From positions 22,826 to 86,825 of the forward strand of contig MBPM02000169.1 in NCBI GenBank assembly GCA_001695595.3: a DNA stretch of 64,000 nucleotides, read 5' to 3'. The stretch's first letter is position 1. Every line of letters starts with the position of its first letter. The position numbers were made by a program, and so were the translations under genes. Below the pieces are notes generated by a model, which worked only from the letters and a program-made list of their open reading frames with translations, was not told where the DNA came from and did not search any database. Source of the DNA: Plasmopara viticola (Eukaryota; Oomycota; Peronosporomycetes; Peronosporales; Peronosporaceae). This document shows, piece by piece, positions 34,988 through 46,100 of this stretch.

Positions 34988-36583
34988 ATGTCGAAAGCAT
35001 TGAAAATGGCGGACGAATTGTACGAGAGCGACAGTGACGTAGGTATCCAACGCGCGTTCCAGAAGCATCTGTCGTGGGATCAGCGTCGTCAGCTGGCGAT
35101 TGATATTTCAAACTTAGCACCACCTGACCTTCCAGGTGTATTGCTACTCATCCGCAACTATGGTGACGTTCTCGAAATGCGAGAGTTGAAGCCGTATGAG
35201 CAGCGCGTGCTACCTTGGGAGGAGCAGCAGCAGGATACAACCCAAGTAATTCCGAACAACGATAGTGTTGACCTGATTCAAGTGCAAAGCAGCTTTCGGT
35301 TGGATCACGCGGACGACGAGTTGCTGCACCGGCTGCGTCAATACGTTGACGAATGTTACGTGCCGCACTTTGTTCCGAAAGAGAACTGCAACATTTGTGA
35401 AGGCTTGTGGTCTTGCGGCCGTGTGTTATTCTGTGGAAATGACACGTGTCCAGTCCGAGTGCACGAAGAATGCTTTGGTGTGGTCATTCGCGAGCAGGAT
35501 GACGGCCCGTGGCGGTGTCCGTCGTGTCTACTTGGAAAGCAGCTTGTATGTGCGATATGTATGCAGCACGACGGGCCACTCAAGCCCTTGGCCATGTCCG
35601 AATCGACCTCGCCTGATGAACAAAAGTGGGTACACGTGTTGTGTGCGTTGGCTATTCCAGAACTACTAATGCGAGACGTTCCCACTATGGAGCCTGTGGA
35701 CGGCTTTGAAGAGATTGAAAATGGAAGATTTAGATACTTGTGTGCTCTTTGTCGTAAACGTGGCGGTGCGTGCGTTATTTGTGAAGCAGAGGGTTGCAAC
35801 GTCGGCGTCCATCCACTTTGCGCTGCCGATGCCGGGCTCATGATCGGCAGCGAAGGAAACTTACTGGGTGTATATTGTGATAAACACCTGCCTACCTCAC
35901 GAATCCCTGGTGCGAAGCGCTGGATCAGCGATGAAGATCTCGTTGAGGAGATTATGAGCGAGTATTCGGTCGACGAAGACGTGAGCGCCGATGAACTGGA
36001 CACACACCACTTTAACGACCCTGAACACTACGCTTTCGTTTTAGAATCGACCCCATACTTGCACTGTCAACAACAATTGCTTGGTGCAAGTGCTACGTTG
36101 CATTTTGGCCCGGCACCGTTTTCTACTGATTCTACTGATATCGACCGTAAAACATTTGCGGGAATTAAAATTTCCGCTAACGCTTATGTGCCGCCCGCTA
36201 TGGTGGTACAAGGTATGAAAACACAAAGGCCGATGGTTTACCCGCCTTCAGCGCTCTCTTCCCGTGTAAAGCAGCTAGGGTTGCCCGAGTTGCCAAAAGG
36301 AAGACATTTGGTTGGAGCTATCGTGGATTATCTAGCCGTAACACAGGATGAGTGGCAACGCGCTCGTGTGGTGCAATGGGACAAGGAGAAGAAGGTGCAC
36401 CTGGTGCATTTGATAGCGTCGGACCAAAAGCTATGGACCGAGCTGAACGTGAAGAATTTATTAGTATTGTACCTCCCGAACGAGATAAACCTAGTGGATG
36501 GCCCAGTTGTCAAACTAATACGTCCCTTGGTCAACGGCGTTGAGCAGTGGCGCCCAAAGCCGCGTCACTTTGTTTCTGCATAA
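34988..36583 (+). CDS. NET-PHD-extended PHD-Tudor-like chromatin reader
   Basis: Single exon, 531 residues, ATG at 34988. Four modules are visible. A NET/BET-ET-like domain lies at about 28-82 (LSWDQRRQLAIDISNLAPPD... then WEEQ). A PHD finger spans 134-180 (C134-x2-C137, C149, C154, H159, C162, C177, C180). An extended PHD/PZP-type zinc module of the JADE/BRPF/AF10 kind covers 188-300 (CAIC, KWVHVLCALAIPE, CALC, CVIC, VHPLCA, CDKH). A Tudor-like domain lies at about 437-500 (GRHLVGAIVDYLAVTQDEWQ... KLWTEL), with acidic linkers. Such proteins read histone tails and recruit histone acetyltransferase or related complexes in the nucleus; the exact partner is not deducible. NET plus PHD plus PZP plus Tudor is not an arrangement I know from animals or fungi. 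It shares a divergent promoter with the AGC kinase. Confidence 0.88.
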   Translation: MSKALKMADELYESDSDVGIQRAFQKHLSWDQRRQLAIDISNLAPPDLPGVLLLIRNYGDVLEMRELKPYEQRVLPWEEQQQDTTQVIPNNDSVDLIQVQSSFRLDHADDELLHRLRQYVDECYVPHFVPKENCNICEGLWSCGRVLFCGNDTCPVRVHEECFGVVIREQDDGPWRCPSCLLGKQLVCAICMQHDGPLKPLAMSESTSPDEQKWVHVLCALAIPELLMRDVPTMEPVDGFEEIENGRFRYLCALCRKRGGACVICEAEGCNVGVHPLCAADAGLMIGSEGNLLGVYCDKHLPTSRIPGAKRWISDEDLVEEIMSEYSVDEDVSADELDTHHFNDPEHYAFVLESTPYLHCQQQLLGASATLHFGPAPFSTDSTDIDRKTFAGIKISANAYVPPAMVVQGMKTQRPMVYPPSALSSRVKQLGLPELPKGRHLVGAIVDYLAVTQDEWQRARVVQWDKEKKVHLVHLIASDQKLWTELNVKNLLVLYLPNEINLVDGPVVKLIRPLVNGVEQWRPKPRHFVSA

Positions 36584-36759
36584 TCATGAACGACCCAGTA
36601 CGATAGATACGGCAAGATAATAGCTCTGTTTCTTACGTGTCTCTGCTCACCCAACTGTCGAACATTGTCCAATCTGTTATTAAAGCTGCCAGCGTCAAGT
36701 CTCACACCCAATGGAATGTCCAAACACTTGCACCATTTACCAAAACACATTGAAATCAC

Positions 36760-37424
36760 CAGATCGTTGCCGCGACGTTTCGTGGCTGGACTCGTGGGCA
36801 GTGTGCAAACGAGCGCTATCCGTCAACGCGTCTCCTAATCTATCCCTCCCAACATGTCGCTCAGCGCCGTGATGATGAACGAATAATTGGAATTGCCGAA
36901 CGAGAAGAAGATGGAGAAGGAAAAAGCGTGGAGACAATTCGTCCGCTGGCTTTGAAACAAAAGTGTCTAACAACTATTTTAACGACTTTTCTGCTGGTGC
37001 GAAGCTAATGGACACTCAAATGCAGTCAACCTGGCTCGACCTGCGACGAAGACAAGGACGGCTACGTCTACTGCTCGTACAGCACGTGTTTAAGCGTAGA
37101 CGATGACGGCTGTCATATGGACAATACTCGTCGCCGCTTCAAGTGCTCGGTGGGGCGATTAAAGGCGCAACACAAACGCCAGGTGAGCTCGCTTCGACGT
37201 GGAACCGTTCGTCCGATCAGGTCTTAGGGTCGCTTGAGAGCAAGATATTGTCCGGCACAGTAAGGAATTTCAAGAATGCGTGGAAGTACACACCTTTTGG
37301 CGTCGCTGGGAAGCGAGCGAAGGCTCACGGCGCTAAGCAGCAGAGCGTGTTGCCTGATCAGCCTCTGGCAAAGGAGTTGCCCTTTATGCAAGTTGAAGCT
37401 GTTTTTATTTTATTGTTGAAGTAG
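36760..37424 (+). pseudogene. Broken cysteine-rich coding locus (possible)
   Basis: Several plus-strand coding-like blocks appear in different frames with stops between them. One is acidic (ERIIGIAEREEDGEGKSVET, near 36880). One is Cys-rich from 37020 (CSQPGSTCDEDKDGYVYCSY, then STCLSVDDDGCHMDN and RRRFKCSVG). One reads GAIKGATQTPGELASTWNRS from 37143 to a stop at 37424. No convincing splice set unites them. This could be a multi-exon gene I failed to assemble or a decayed copy of a secreted Cys-rich protein. No function is assigned. Confidence 0.3.
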
Positions 37425-37622
37425 GTTTTAGCGCAATATATGGGATCGCGGGGAAGATGTGTTACAGTAACATTGCATTTTGTCTATTTCGATTGATTTA
37501 ATGGCTTCCGATTAGTAGCATTCTCTTGCATCATGTGCGGAATCGAGAATGTTACATTTCAAGTTGCCAATCCTCAGATAACTATTGGACGTTTTAGAGA
37601 CAAGTAGAGACCACCAAGAGGC

Positions 37623-38300
37623 ATGGTGAGCACTGAGTTCGATTTGCAACCCAGGTTTGCTATGGTGTGCGTAAACAATGTAAACCGTAGTACTGCAGCC
37701 CACGAGAGGCTCAAATCTGCAGGTTTGAGTGTCTGCTCCTATGGGGCTGGCAGGGTGGTTACGCTTCCAGGCAAAAGCAGCGTTGAGGCACGCACGTTCG
37801 AGTTCTCCACAGCTTACTCAGTCATGCACAGTATTTTACAGAAGGAAGACGCCGCGCTGTATTCGGGCAATGGCGTTTTGCAACTCTTAAAGCGAAACAT
37901 GGCACTTAAGAACGCACCCGAGCGTTGGCAGAGCCTTAGCAACGAGCAGATTATGGACATCAATGTCGTTGTATGTCTGGATTATGCCATGTTTCTCACA
38001 GTGCTGGAAGGTGAGGACGAATAGTTTCTTTTTTTTTCATTGCTTCGTTTTAATTGCTATGTACCAGACATCTTGAGGCGAATTCAATCGGGTGCCAAGC
38101 TCGAGCAGCTCCATATCATATGCATTGACACTGTGGACACGCCCGAGGAAGCCTCTTTGGGTGGAGAGCGCGTGCTTGAGCTTTGCCGACAGCTAAATGT
38201 ACCAGCTAAAGAGTTGACCGAGGAATTTGTGAAAAAGGCTGTGGTAAAGCTGGAAAAGGAACTCAAACAGGAAATTTCTTACATGGGGATACACATGTAA
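37623..38300 (+). CDS. SSU72: SSU72-type RNA polymerase II CTD phosphatase
   Basis: Two exons, 37623-38010 and 38068-38300, joined through a 57-bp intron (GAAG|GTGAGG ... TACCAG) give 206 residues, close to the usual SSU72 length of about 195-200. SSU72 removes phosphate from Ser5/Ser7 of the RNA polymerase II C-terminal repeats and works with the cleavage/polyadenylation machinery. The active-site loop is VCVNNVNRS, with Cys16 and Arg22 in the C-x5-R-S motif. Family landmarks follow: SYGAGRVVTLPG, LYSGNGVLQLLKRN, PERWQSL, CLDYAMFLTVLE, then in exon 2 LHIICIDTVDTPEEASLGG with a helical C-terminus. The intron falls at VLE/DILRRI and its removal restores one continuous frame. The ATG at 37623 adds about ten residues before the conserved core. 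Confidence 0.93.
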
Positions 38301-41300
38301 TTAACTCACTAATGCGGAGCGGACCTAGAATTTTCTATAGCGTACGTACATTGGAGATGGATGGGTGCCATTTTTAATGTAAATTATTGCTTTGATCGAA
38401 CGACTTCGGCAAGAAAACTTTTTTGACAACGATCACTAGAGATCCCAAAATGCGCTGTGACCAGCCACTCTACGCTTTGCACAGAAAAGACATGCAGGAA
38501 GATCTGGAGATCGAATTTTGAGTATATTCGGTTTGAACGGATCCACAGCAGTTTAAACAAGCTGAGTTTACTACAACGTGTGCTGGTGCTAATTTTGTAA
38601 TGGGAAATCGATTCCATCAACTCCCGCACTTCTCTGATAACTTTTAAACATTAATATAACTTAATAAATTTTCGCACTTTAATCCTACTTTGACAACTTC
38701 TTAAACATCCAGTGTTGCTGGCCTTGGCGGATCGAGCGCGGATATAACGGATGGAAGCATTGATGGGGCACCTCAGAACTCTTTAAGACTCGAATTCTGA
38801 CAATTGCGTTACCGACCAAGACGCCTTCATAAAGTGTAGGGTTCATCGACTAAAAAAACACTTTTAATGCGCCGACCCACGACCGTGAAAGGTCCGATGA
38901 AGCGGTAAATTAATTTCTAGCGGACCAAAATATTTAATTTTTATCAACATACATGTGCAAAATATCACAACTATGTGTTCATTAGTTCTATTTAATACTC
39001 TGCAATCGCATCCGTGAACAGACCTTTCGCAAAGTCAAATATATGTTATTGTAAGTAATCAAGGAGAAAAAGGAGAAAGAGGTTTAGAGCCCTCGTAATT
39101 TTAGATACACGTATTTTTTAGCTTAGAAGTCTTGAGTGTCTCGGATCATTTTTGTAGAAGGCTGTAAAGCTCATAGATGCATATGGGCAATGGCAGCCCT
39201 TATCGTCCTATGATATGGCGCCTTTGCGTACATACTCCTCCGGGTTTTTCGAGCACACGCTTTTCTCTCTTTGTCAGACAGAACGCAGCGGCATATTGCG
39301 GTGTCCTGTTCGAAATTCGCCATGATGAATTACTGCATCTATTTGTCATCATTGTATAAATTGTGACGGGTTCAAAAGCTTTTTATTTAATAGCAATCCC
39401 TGACCTTGATTGAAAGGGAACAGGGAATAGCCTAAATCACGTTTCGTTTAAACTTGATCTGATTTCGCTAAATTATTCTAAATTATTAATACTGTCTTAA
39501 ATGTGACAGGTAAGGGAACGACACTATTCGACAATTGACCTTGGCGTCGTTGCGGTACAGCCCCTGCAAAGCGGGTTTATGATTGTCGGATGACAAGTTA
39601 GCAAGTCAAGGGCGTACAAAGTGTTCAGCGAGATGGAGGAACGTCACTAGTATAGAAAACCCCGCAAAGTTTTTACTATTGATGATCCAATTAAATGATG
39701 GAGCGCTAGCTTCTTGCCCACTCTGGACTTGCATGACGCTCGCACGACGTATCATTCATTCTAGTTCAAGGGCTGCGACCAAGTCTTAAAGCACTCGTGT
39801 AAATAGCTGCAGCCGCCTGCAACTCATCACAAAAGCCAAAACTGATTCAATTTTATGGGAACAAATAAGGTTAGTTACGCGCAATGCCTACCGCGGGTTT
39901 TAAATGGTTTTGCCAGATGTACACGTGCTTGCTTCAAACTGCTAAATGACCAGAGAGCTCACAAAATGCGCAATTTGATTTTATGAAACGCGAAAATGGA
40001 GTTTGCCAAAAAATAGACAACCACTGTCAATCTAACGGACTGCGCACTTTGTATCAGTTCTGAAATCCGTGCTATGTAGCTTTAGACTCACAGGCTCCAA
40101 CTCATCCTAAATCGATAAATTAGTTCTGCGTTTTAAAGTGCGCGATAAGCCGGTCAGTATGGATACGAAATGATGTATTTACTTGTGTGGCGTGGTGTAC
40201 GCGTGTCACACTGTGCGGCGGCTCTTGTACTTGCGCTTAGCCGGTGCCGGCAACTCTATGGCAAATTTGGGAACTTACCCGGCGACTAAACGTTCTTATA
40301 ATCTGTCGCGAAGGCCATAAATGTCGCTAAAAGATAATACATTTTTCTGTAAAGTATCGAGCACCAGAAAACGTTTCATTACGGTGTCTGCAAAATCTGC
40401 GACGCTATTTTTAAATGTACCCGACCTTCTAAAAAAATTCGGGTACATGAAGCTTTGGGAGCCCCTCGTTTTGCTAACCACCCCACCCCACTTGTTGTAG
40501 AACATCTAAGCTGAGAGCTTGGGATATGATGAGTGCTTTAAAGTCAAGTACTGCCTTACAAAATCAAAGACGGCCGTACATTCCAATTGCAACTTCCAAC
40601 TTTTCTACTGTCTATTTATCTTTATGAATTAAGTCAAAGATATTGACGAGCGTTCGTACCGGTCCTTGGAAAAGGCACGTGAACTGGTAAGCTGTCAATC
40701 GTAAGCTAAATTTTTATGTATACTTCCAAGAGAACGGAAAGAGTCGTACATTGACGAGACGATGGTTTCATATCTCTTTATCTTGAATATTCGTGTTCCA
40801 CGAAATGACCGCCTGAAATCATTGTAAGCGCGTGCGCCAAATTTGTTTTACTGTCAGTCATTCGATGAATGCGAGGCGAGCTGGATTTATCACATAGATC
40901 GACCAACGTGAATAAATTTATGATCATTTTGCGGATTCTGCCGCATAGTCCATCAGGGCATGCTCTCGATCCTGCTTATCGACAGCAGAAATTAATGTAA
41001 TGCCGTTCTCGTCTGTCTCCTTTGCGCAACAGCTATGGCATCTGCAAAGCAGAACGCCGCTAGCTGCCCTACTTTGTGGGCTGAATTTTGGAGCTGTTGG
41101 TGCATAATATTTTCTTCATTTTGATTATAGATAGCGACTCTTTTTTTACTCTGCTGAAGGATTCACCATTTTAAGACAAACATATACGCTTGCGTGCTTT
41201 TTTGGCTGGAAAACAAGTAGAAGACTACATTTGGTCAGTGCGGCTGATGAAGCATATTTGTGTGAACCTTGTGATATCTCCTCCAACCTTCTCCACCGAC

Positions 41301-42895
41301 AGATAGTTGGCGCTCACGACGCGCTTGGCGGCGTGTTCTTTTCCACCAATAACCTGTTCTGTCACCCAAGAGCGCGCAGTTGCAAATATGCACTCCTGTC
41401 AGGCCTTTTCTGGAGTCGTGAGGAAGATAATGTGGCAGCTTTAAAATCAGCGTCCAAGTAGTACAAAAAACATGATGTGCAAGACTGCCAAGGTTAGTTA
41501 AAGCCTACCTTTGGGCATCCTTACAAGCACATACTCCGATCGAGAGCCGCGGCGACAGCAACACCGTCTAGACGTCTTTCTCTAAAAACTTTGATACGCA
41601 GTGGTGGCTAATTACACCTTTTCGGGCACCAGCAGCACCAATTGTTGCACCTGAAGCCCTTTTGTGAATTGGTTGCGCAAGAAATGGGCAAGAAATCGGC
41701 CTACCGGAAAGTAGTAATACTGGGACTCTTTTTGCTGCCAATGTGCACAATCCTGTATATTGACGTGGTCGAGGACATCCTGTTGGTTTAGAAAGCTTCT
41801 TGACGCAGCGCATATCGTCGCACCTTGGGTTAGTTAAGGAGTCTCTACGATGGGAACTATGGACAGGTGAGACACAAATAAAGAAGCTGTCGGCAACCTG
41901 CTTCTGCTATTGCTGATGATGCTATTGTCAATCCCGTTGCTTATTATAGAACTTATTTTTTGATGCCTTGGCGATTGAGAGCACTCTGCGTGGCCCTTAC
42001 GCATACATGAGCAGCTTTTAAAGCTTGCTGCAATTGATGCAACCAATCAATCTTGAGATGACGCCAAGATTGCTTACGTAGTCCATAAACGTGATTATGT
42101 CTGAGTTGCGCATACATAATTATTGTATACTAAACCGATCTTTCTGTGTCGTTTAGTCTTTCATCCTTTAAACTACTTCGACCAATCATATTTCCATCTT
42201 TAAGCTTAGGAATTCTGGATAAATTAGGGTGGTTAGTGGAAAGGGAGGAGGGGGGTCAGCGGCTCCTTCTTTTTTATATTGTACCTTGGTGCGGTGCGGG
42301 CGCCATTTGTCAGTTAGGTGACACTACCCTAACGATAGCGAAGACGGGACATAATGAACGAATAATTTATTTATAATGCTGAACACGGAGCAGACCAACT
42401 GGATACTTAAAATTCAGCGCCATCTGCAGCCCGTAGTTGATACAGGCTTTGTGCCTAACTCCGGCTCCTAAATCATCGCGTCGCTTCGCGGTTGGTCCAT
42501 ACGGGCACTGTGTCTCGGTCTCAGACGATGATGGCACAAGAGAGTACACTACATTTGACGTGCATACAGAAGCCATATAATGATTCTGCATGGTAAAGTT
42601 GATACTCATTCTTTGACCGAAGGGCTTCGCAATTATACTAGCGGCATCAAGGGCTAGCTACTTCAAGTGCTCTCCATCATCGCTTACACCCGACAACGAG
42701 ACGAAAGTACCATGTTGCTAGCTGGACGACAACGCCGTCTTCTTTCTATAAAGCGAACAAAAGTCACGAAGAGAGAAAGGTATCGAAACATTTTCATATT
42801 AAAAATGGCGCTCTAGACTTCTGCTTACCATAAGTTCATGTATAATAAAATAAATGCTGTGCGTCAAGTTCAAAACTCGCTCTATTAGCATAGGT
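38301..42895. other. Gene-poor 4.6-kb stretch
   Basis: No gene I can support. Short minus-strand frames at 40296-40505 (...SFMYPNFFRRSGTFKNSVADF...), 41568-41813 and 42367-42609 (...CPYGPTAKRRDDLGAGVRHK...) have a more coding-like look than the background but match nothing I know. They could be remnants of mobile elements or small exons. Confidence 0.5.
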
Positions 42896-42900
42896 ATAAG
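42896..42900. repeat. Target-site duplication ATAAG, left
   Basis: ATAAG directly abuts the left LTR and recurs at 47446-47450 directly after the right LTR. This fixes both outer boundaries of the element. Confidence 0.9.
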
Positions 42901-43012
42901 TTTTAAAGAATAGGACGCAGAGGATTCAGGTGAAGACGGCTTGTGATAGAAAAAGGCAAAATCAAAAGTGAATTATCAAGACTTAGTTCGCACTACTGCT
43001 ACATCTAAGCTT

Positions 43013-43032
43013 AGAACCTTCTAGAAGCTTCT
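43013..43032 (-). promoter_or_regulatory. Perfect heat-shock element in the 3' LTR
   Basis: Four alternating pentamers in exact register, plus strand aGAAc-cTTCt-aGAAg-cTTCt, the consensus nGAAn-nTTCn array bound by heat-shock factor trimers. The identical element is at 47292-47311 in the 5' LTR. Binding and induction are inferred. Confidence 0.7.
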
Positions 43033-43078
43033 GACGTCGTCGTCTAACGTCATCGTCTTACGTTATCGTCTGACGTCA
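43032..43078 (-). promoter_or_regulatory. Four CRE-like boxes at 13-bp spacing in the 3' LTR
   Basis: TGACGTCG (43032), TAACGTCA (43045), TTACGTTA (43058) and TGACGTCA (43071) lie exactly 13 bp apart and directly join the heat-shock element. The last is the perfect CRE/ATF palindrome. The second copy is at 47311-47357. Confidence 0.65.
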
Positions 43079-43166
43079 TCTACTGGTACCCTACCTGTAC
43101 CTTACCGGAATACCTACATATGCAAAAACATACATATTACACATAGCCACAGCATCAACTTCAACA

Positions 43167-43175
43167 CTCTCCCTT
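43167..43175 (-). other. Polypurine tract
   Basis: Minus-strand AAGGGAGAG directly precedes TGTTGAAG of the 3' LTR, the place and composition expected for the plus-strand primer of reverse transcription. Confidence 0.8.
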
Positions 43176-43194
43176 GATGTGTGCGTGTGTTTGG

Positions 43195-46100
43195 CTACTT
43201 TCCGTCGCGTAGGCATAGATCAAAGACGAAATTTTCATGCTTGATTCGCCCGAGTACCTTCGTCAGTCCATCCGCTACCATCTCATCCGTCGGCTTGTAC
43301 TCCAGTGTTATGACACCTTCTTCCACTTTCTCACGTAAAAAGTGGTATTTGATGTCAATGTGCTTGGTTCGCGCATGGAAGATTGGGTTCTTTGCTAACG
43401 CAATGCAGCCTTGGTTGTCTTGGTAGATCATCGTAGGCCCTTCCAATACACAGCCCATATCACTCAAAAGCAGACGCAGCCACACTGCCTCTTGAGTCGC
43501 AGAGTATAAGGCCATATACTCCGCCTCGGTACTTGATGTTGCCACAGTAGGTTGCCTTTTAGACTTCCATGATACCACGCTGCCATTAAGGAAGAAAGCG
43601 TAGCCTGTCGTGGAGCGGCGTGAGTCCAAGTCGCTTGCCCATGACGCATCCGCGTAACCCTGTAGCTCTCCCTTGTTCTTTCCGCTAAACACAATACTGT
43701 AGTCTGCAGTCGTCTTCAAGTACTTCAGTATGCGCTTGGCCGCGATCCAATGTTGCATTCCATGACGCTCGCAGTGCTTGGCCACTTCGCCCACTGCGTG
43801 GGCAATGTCCGGTCGCGTGCACGTTGCAACATACATCAATGCACCGACAAGCTCACGGTACGGCCACTTTGGCACAAACACGTCGTCATCTCGAAGTTTG
43901 ATGAGCTTCTCACTCTCGTTCGCCGGTGTGTGCACCTCCTTACACTTGTCGACGCCATATTTTTCGGCCAGCCGTTTGATGTACGCGCGCTGGTCGATGC
44001 GGATGCTCTTATCTATCGTGTCCCGCCGCACCTCAATTCCAAGACAGTACTTGAGCGGTCCCAACTCTTTGATGCTGAATTCGCTCTTGAGCGCGCTCTT
44101 GATAGCGTCGATGTGTTCTTGCATCCGCGCAAAGAGAATCAGGTCATCAACGTGGATGATGACAATGCTGAAATCACGCTGTGAGCGTCTCACGTAAACG
44201 CACAGGTCGGCCGCTGTACGATCGAATCCTTGTTCTTGAAGGTGTGCGTTGAGTCGATTGTTCCATTCGCGAGCAGCCTGCTTTGTGCCGTAAAGCGCCT
44301 TGCGCAATAGACACTTTTTGCTTGGTTGCCGCATATCCTCGAAGCCGTCAGGCTGATCCATGTAGATCGCCTCCTTGACTTCGCCATACAGGAATGCTGT
44401 GTCGACATCGACGTTCTCTATCACCAGGTCCTGTTCGACCGCGAGCGCTAATGCTACATTGATTGACTCCTTGCGCGCGACCGGCGCAAACGTCTCAAAG
44501 TAATCCACTCCTGGTCGCTGAGTGAAGCCCTTGGCCACGAGTCGCGCCTTGAATTTGGCGATCTTGCCACTTGGCTCACGCTTGATGCGGAAGACCCACT
44601 TACACCCAATCGCCTTCTTGTCGCTCGGTAGATCCACAAGCGTCCACGTCTCGTGCTTCGCCAGTGATTGAATTTCACTTTCCATCGCGCGTAGCCACTC
44701 ATCTTTGTGCTTGCTTTGCAAAACATGATTGAAAGACGATGCATTCTCGCCGTCATCTTCAGCGTTAAAGCAGTACAGCGCATCGTACTCGGCTTCGTAG
44801 TCGTCCAGGTTGAACTCGCCGCGCCGCATGTTTGGATATTCCTGCTCGAAACGTGTTACCGCTTGCTTCTTACGCACCGGTCGCACATGCGACTCGTTCT
44901 CACCGTCACGTCCAGGCGTGCTTGATCTTTGTGTCGGCACGGCACCTTCCGGTCGCTCGGTCATCTCTCGTACAACGTGTTCTGGCGTCACACTCGGTTC
45001 CATTGGCGGAGTTTGGTAACTCTCCCTTGCAGTGACATTGCACGGTTCGTGATCGTGCTCCTCGTCACCCGCTATGTCGATCACACTCGGCGCACTTTGT
45101 TTGCGCGCTACCATTGTTGGCGCGTGCTCCACAAATGTCACGCTGCGCGAGATTACGATCGCGCCCGTGCTTGCATCTAGCAGTCGATACGCTTTGTGCT
45201 GCTTTGAGTAGCCAAGCATCAGACAGCGCATGCCTGAGTTGTCGAGCTTCCCTCGCGTTGCCTTGGCCACATGCGCATAGCACTGGCTGCCAAACACGCG
45301 CATATGATGAATGCGTGGCTTGCGCTTGAACACGAGCTCAAACGGGCTCGCGTTTGGACTTGATGAGTTTGGTAGCACGTTGCGGATGTCCACGGCGGTC
45401 ATCATAGCTTCACACCAGTAGACCTTACTCATCTTGGCCTCGCTCAGCATGCAGCGAGTCATCTCGGTCAGCGTGCGATTCATGCGCTCTGCCATGCCGT
45501 TTTGTTCCGGGTTGTGTGGCACAGTGAATTCTTGTTTGATTCCATTTTTCTTGCAGAAACTCTCCAATTTCGCGTTGCGATATTCACCGCCATTGTCGCT
45601 ACGCAGTACCTTTACGTCAATGCCGCACTTAATCATTATGTCGTGGTAGTATTTAATGAATGCCTCCGGCACCTCGCTCTTCCTTCGCAGCGGATAAATG
45701 GTCGCAAAGCGACTCCGCATGGCAATGAAACTCACAACGTAGCGGTATCCCGACGGAGACTCCGGCGAGATCGGTCCTAGCACATCCGAGCACACAAAAC
45801 TGTCCGCACGAAGGCTTTCTCTTGCAGAAGAGTCCATTTTGGTGCTCTTAAACGTTTTTCGTACTTGTTTGGCTGTCGCGCACACATCGCATACAACACT
45901 CGCGTCGACGCAGTCGCCGTCGATGTGGCCGCCCTTTATCAGTTTGTTCACTGTCGAATAGGACACGTGCCCGAGCCGGCGATGCCACAGTTCGGCTTCA
46001 TTCTGAACTGTAAGGCACTCGGCGTTTGGCTCGACGTCCAGCATCATTAGCATGCCACGCCGCGATCCAGTCGCGACAGTCCGTCCGTCTCGACTCACGA

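Larger units (their letters stand above)
42901..43166 (-). repeat. 3' LTR of the copia element
   Basis: 266 bp, identical by eye to 47180-47445. Read on the minus strand it begins TGTTGAAG and ends CTTTAAAA, so it has the usual TG start but not the usual CA end. It contains the heat-shock-type and CRE-type motifs listed separately. Confidence 0.95.

Noticed and set aside
38040..38300. Second open block of SSU72 as a separate gene
   Set aside because: A 57-bp GT-AG intron joins it in frame to the block ending at 38010 and completes a known protein.
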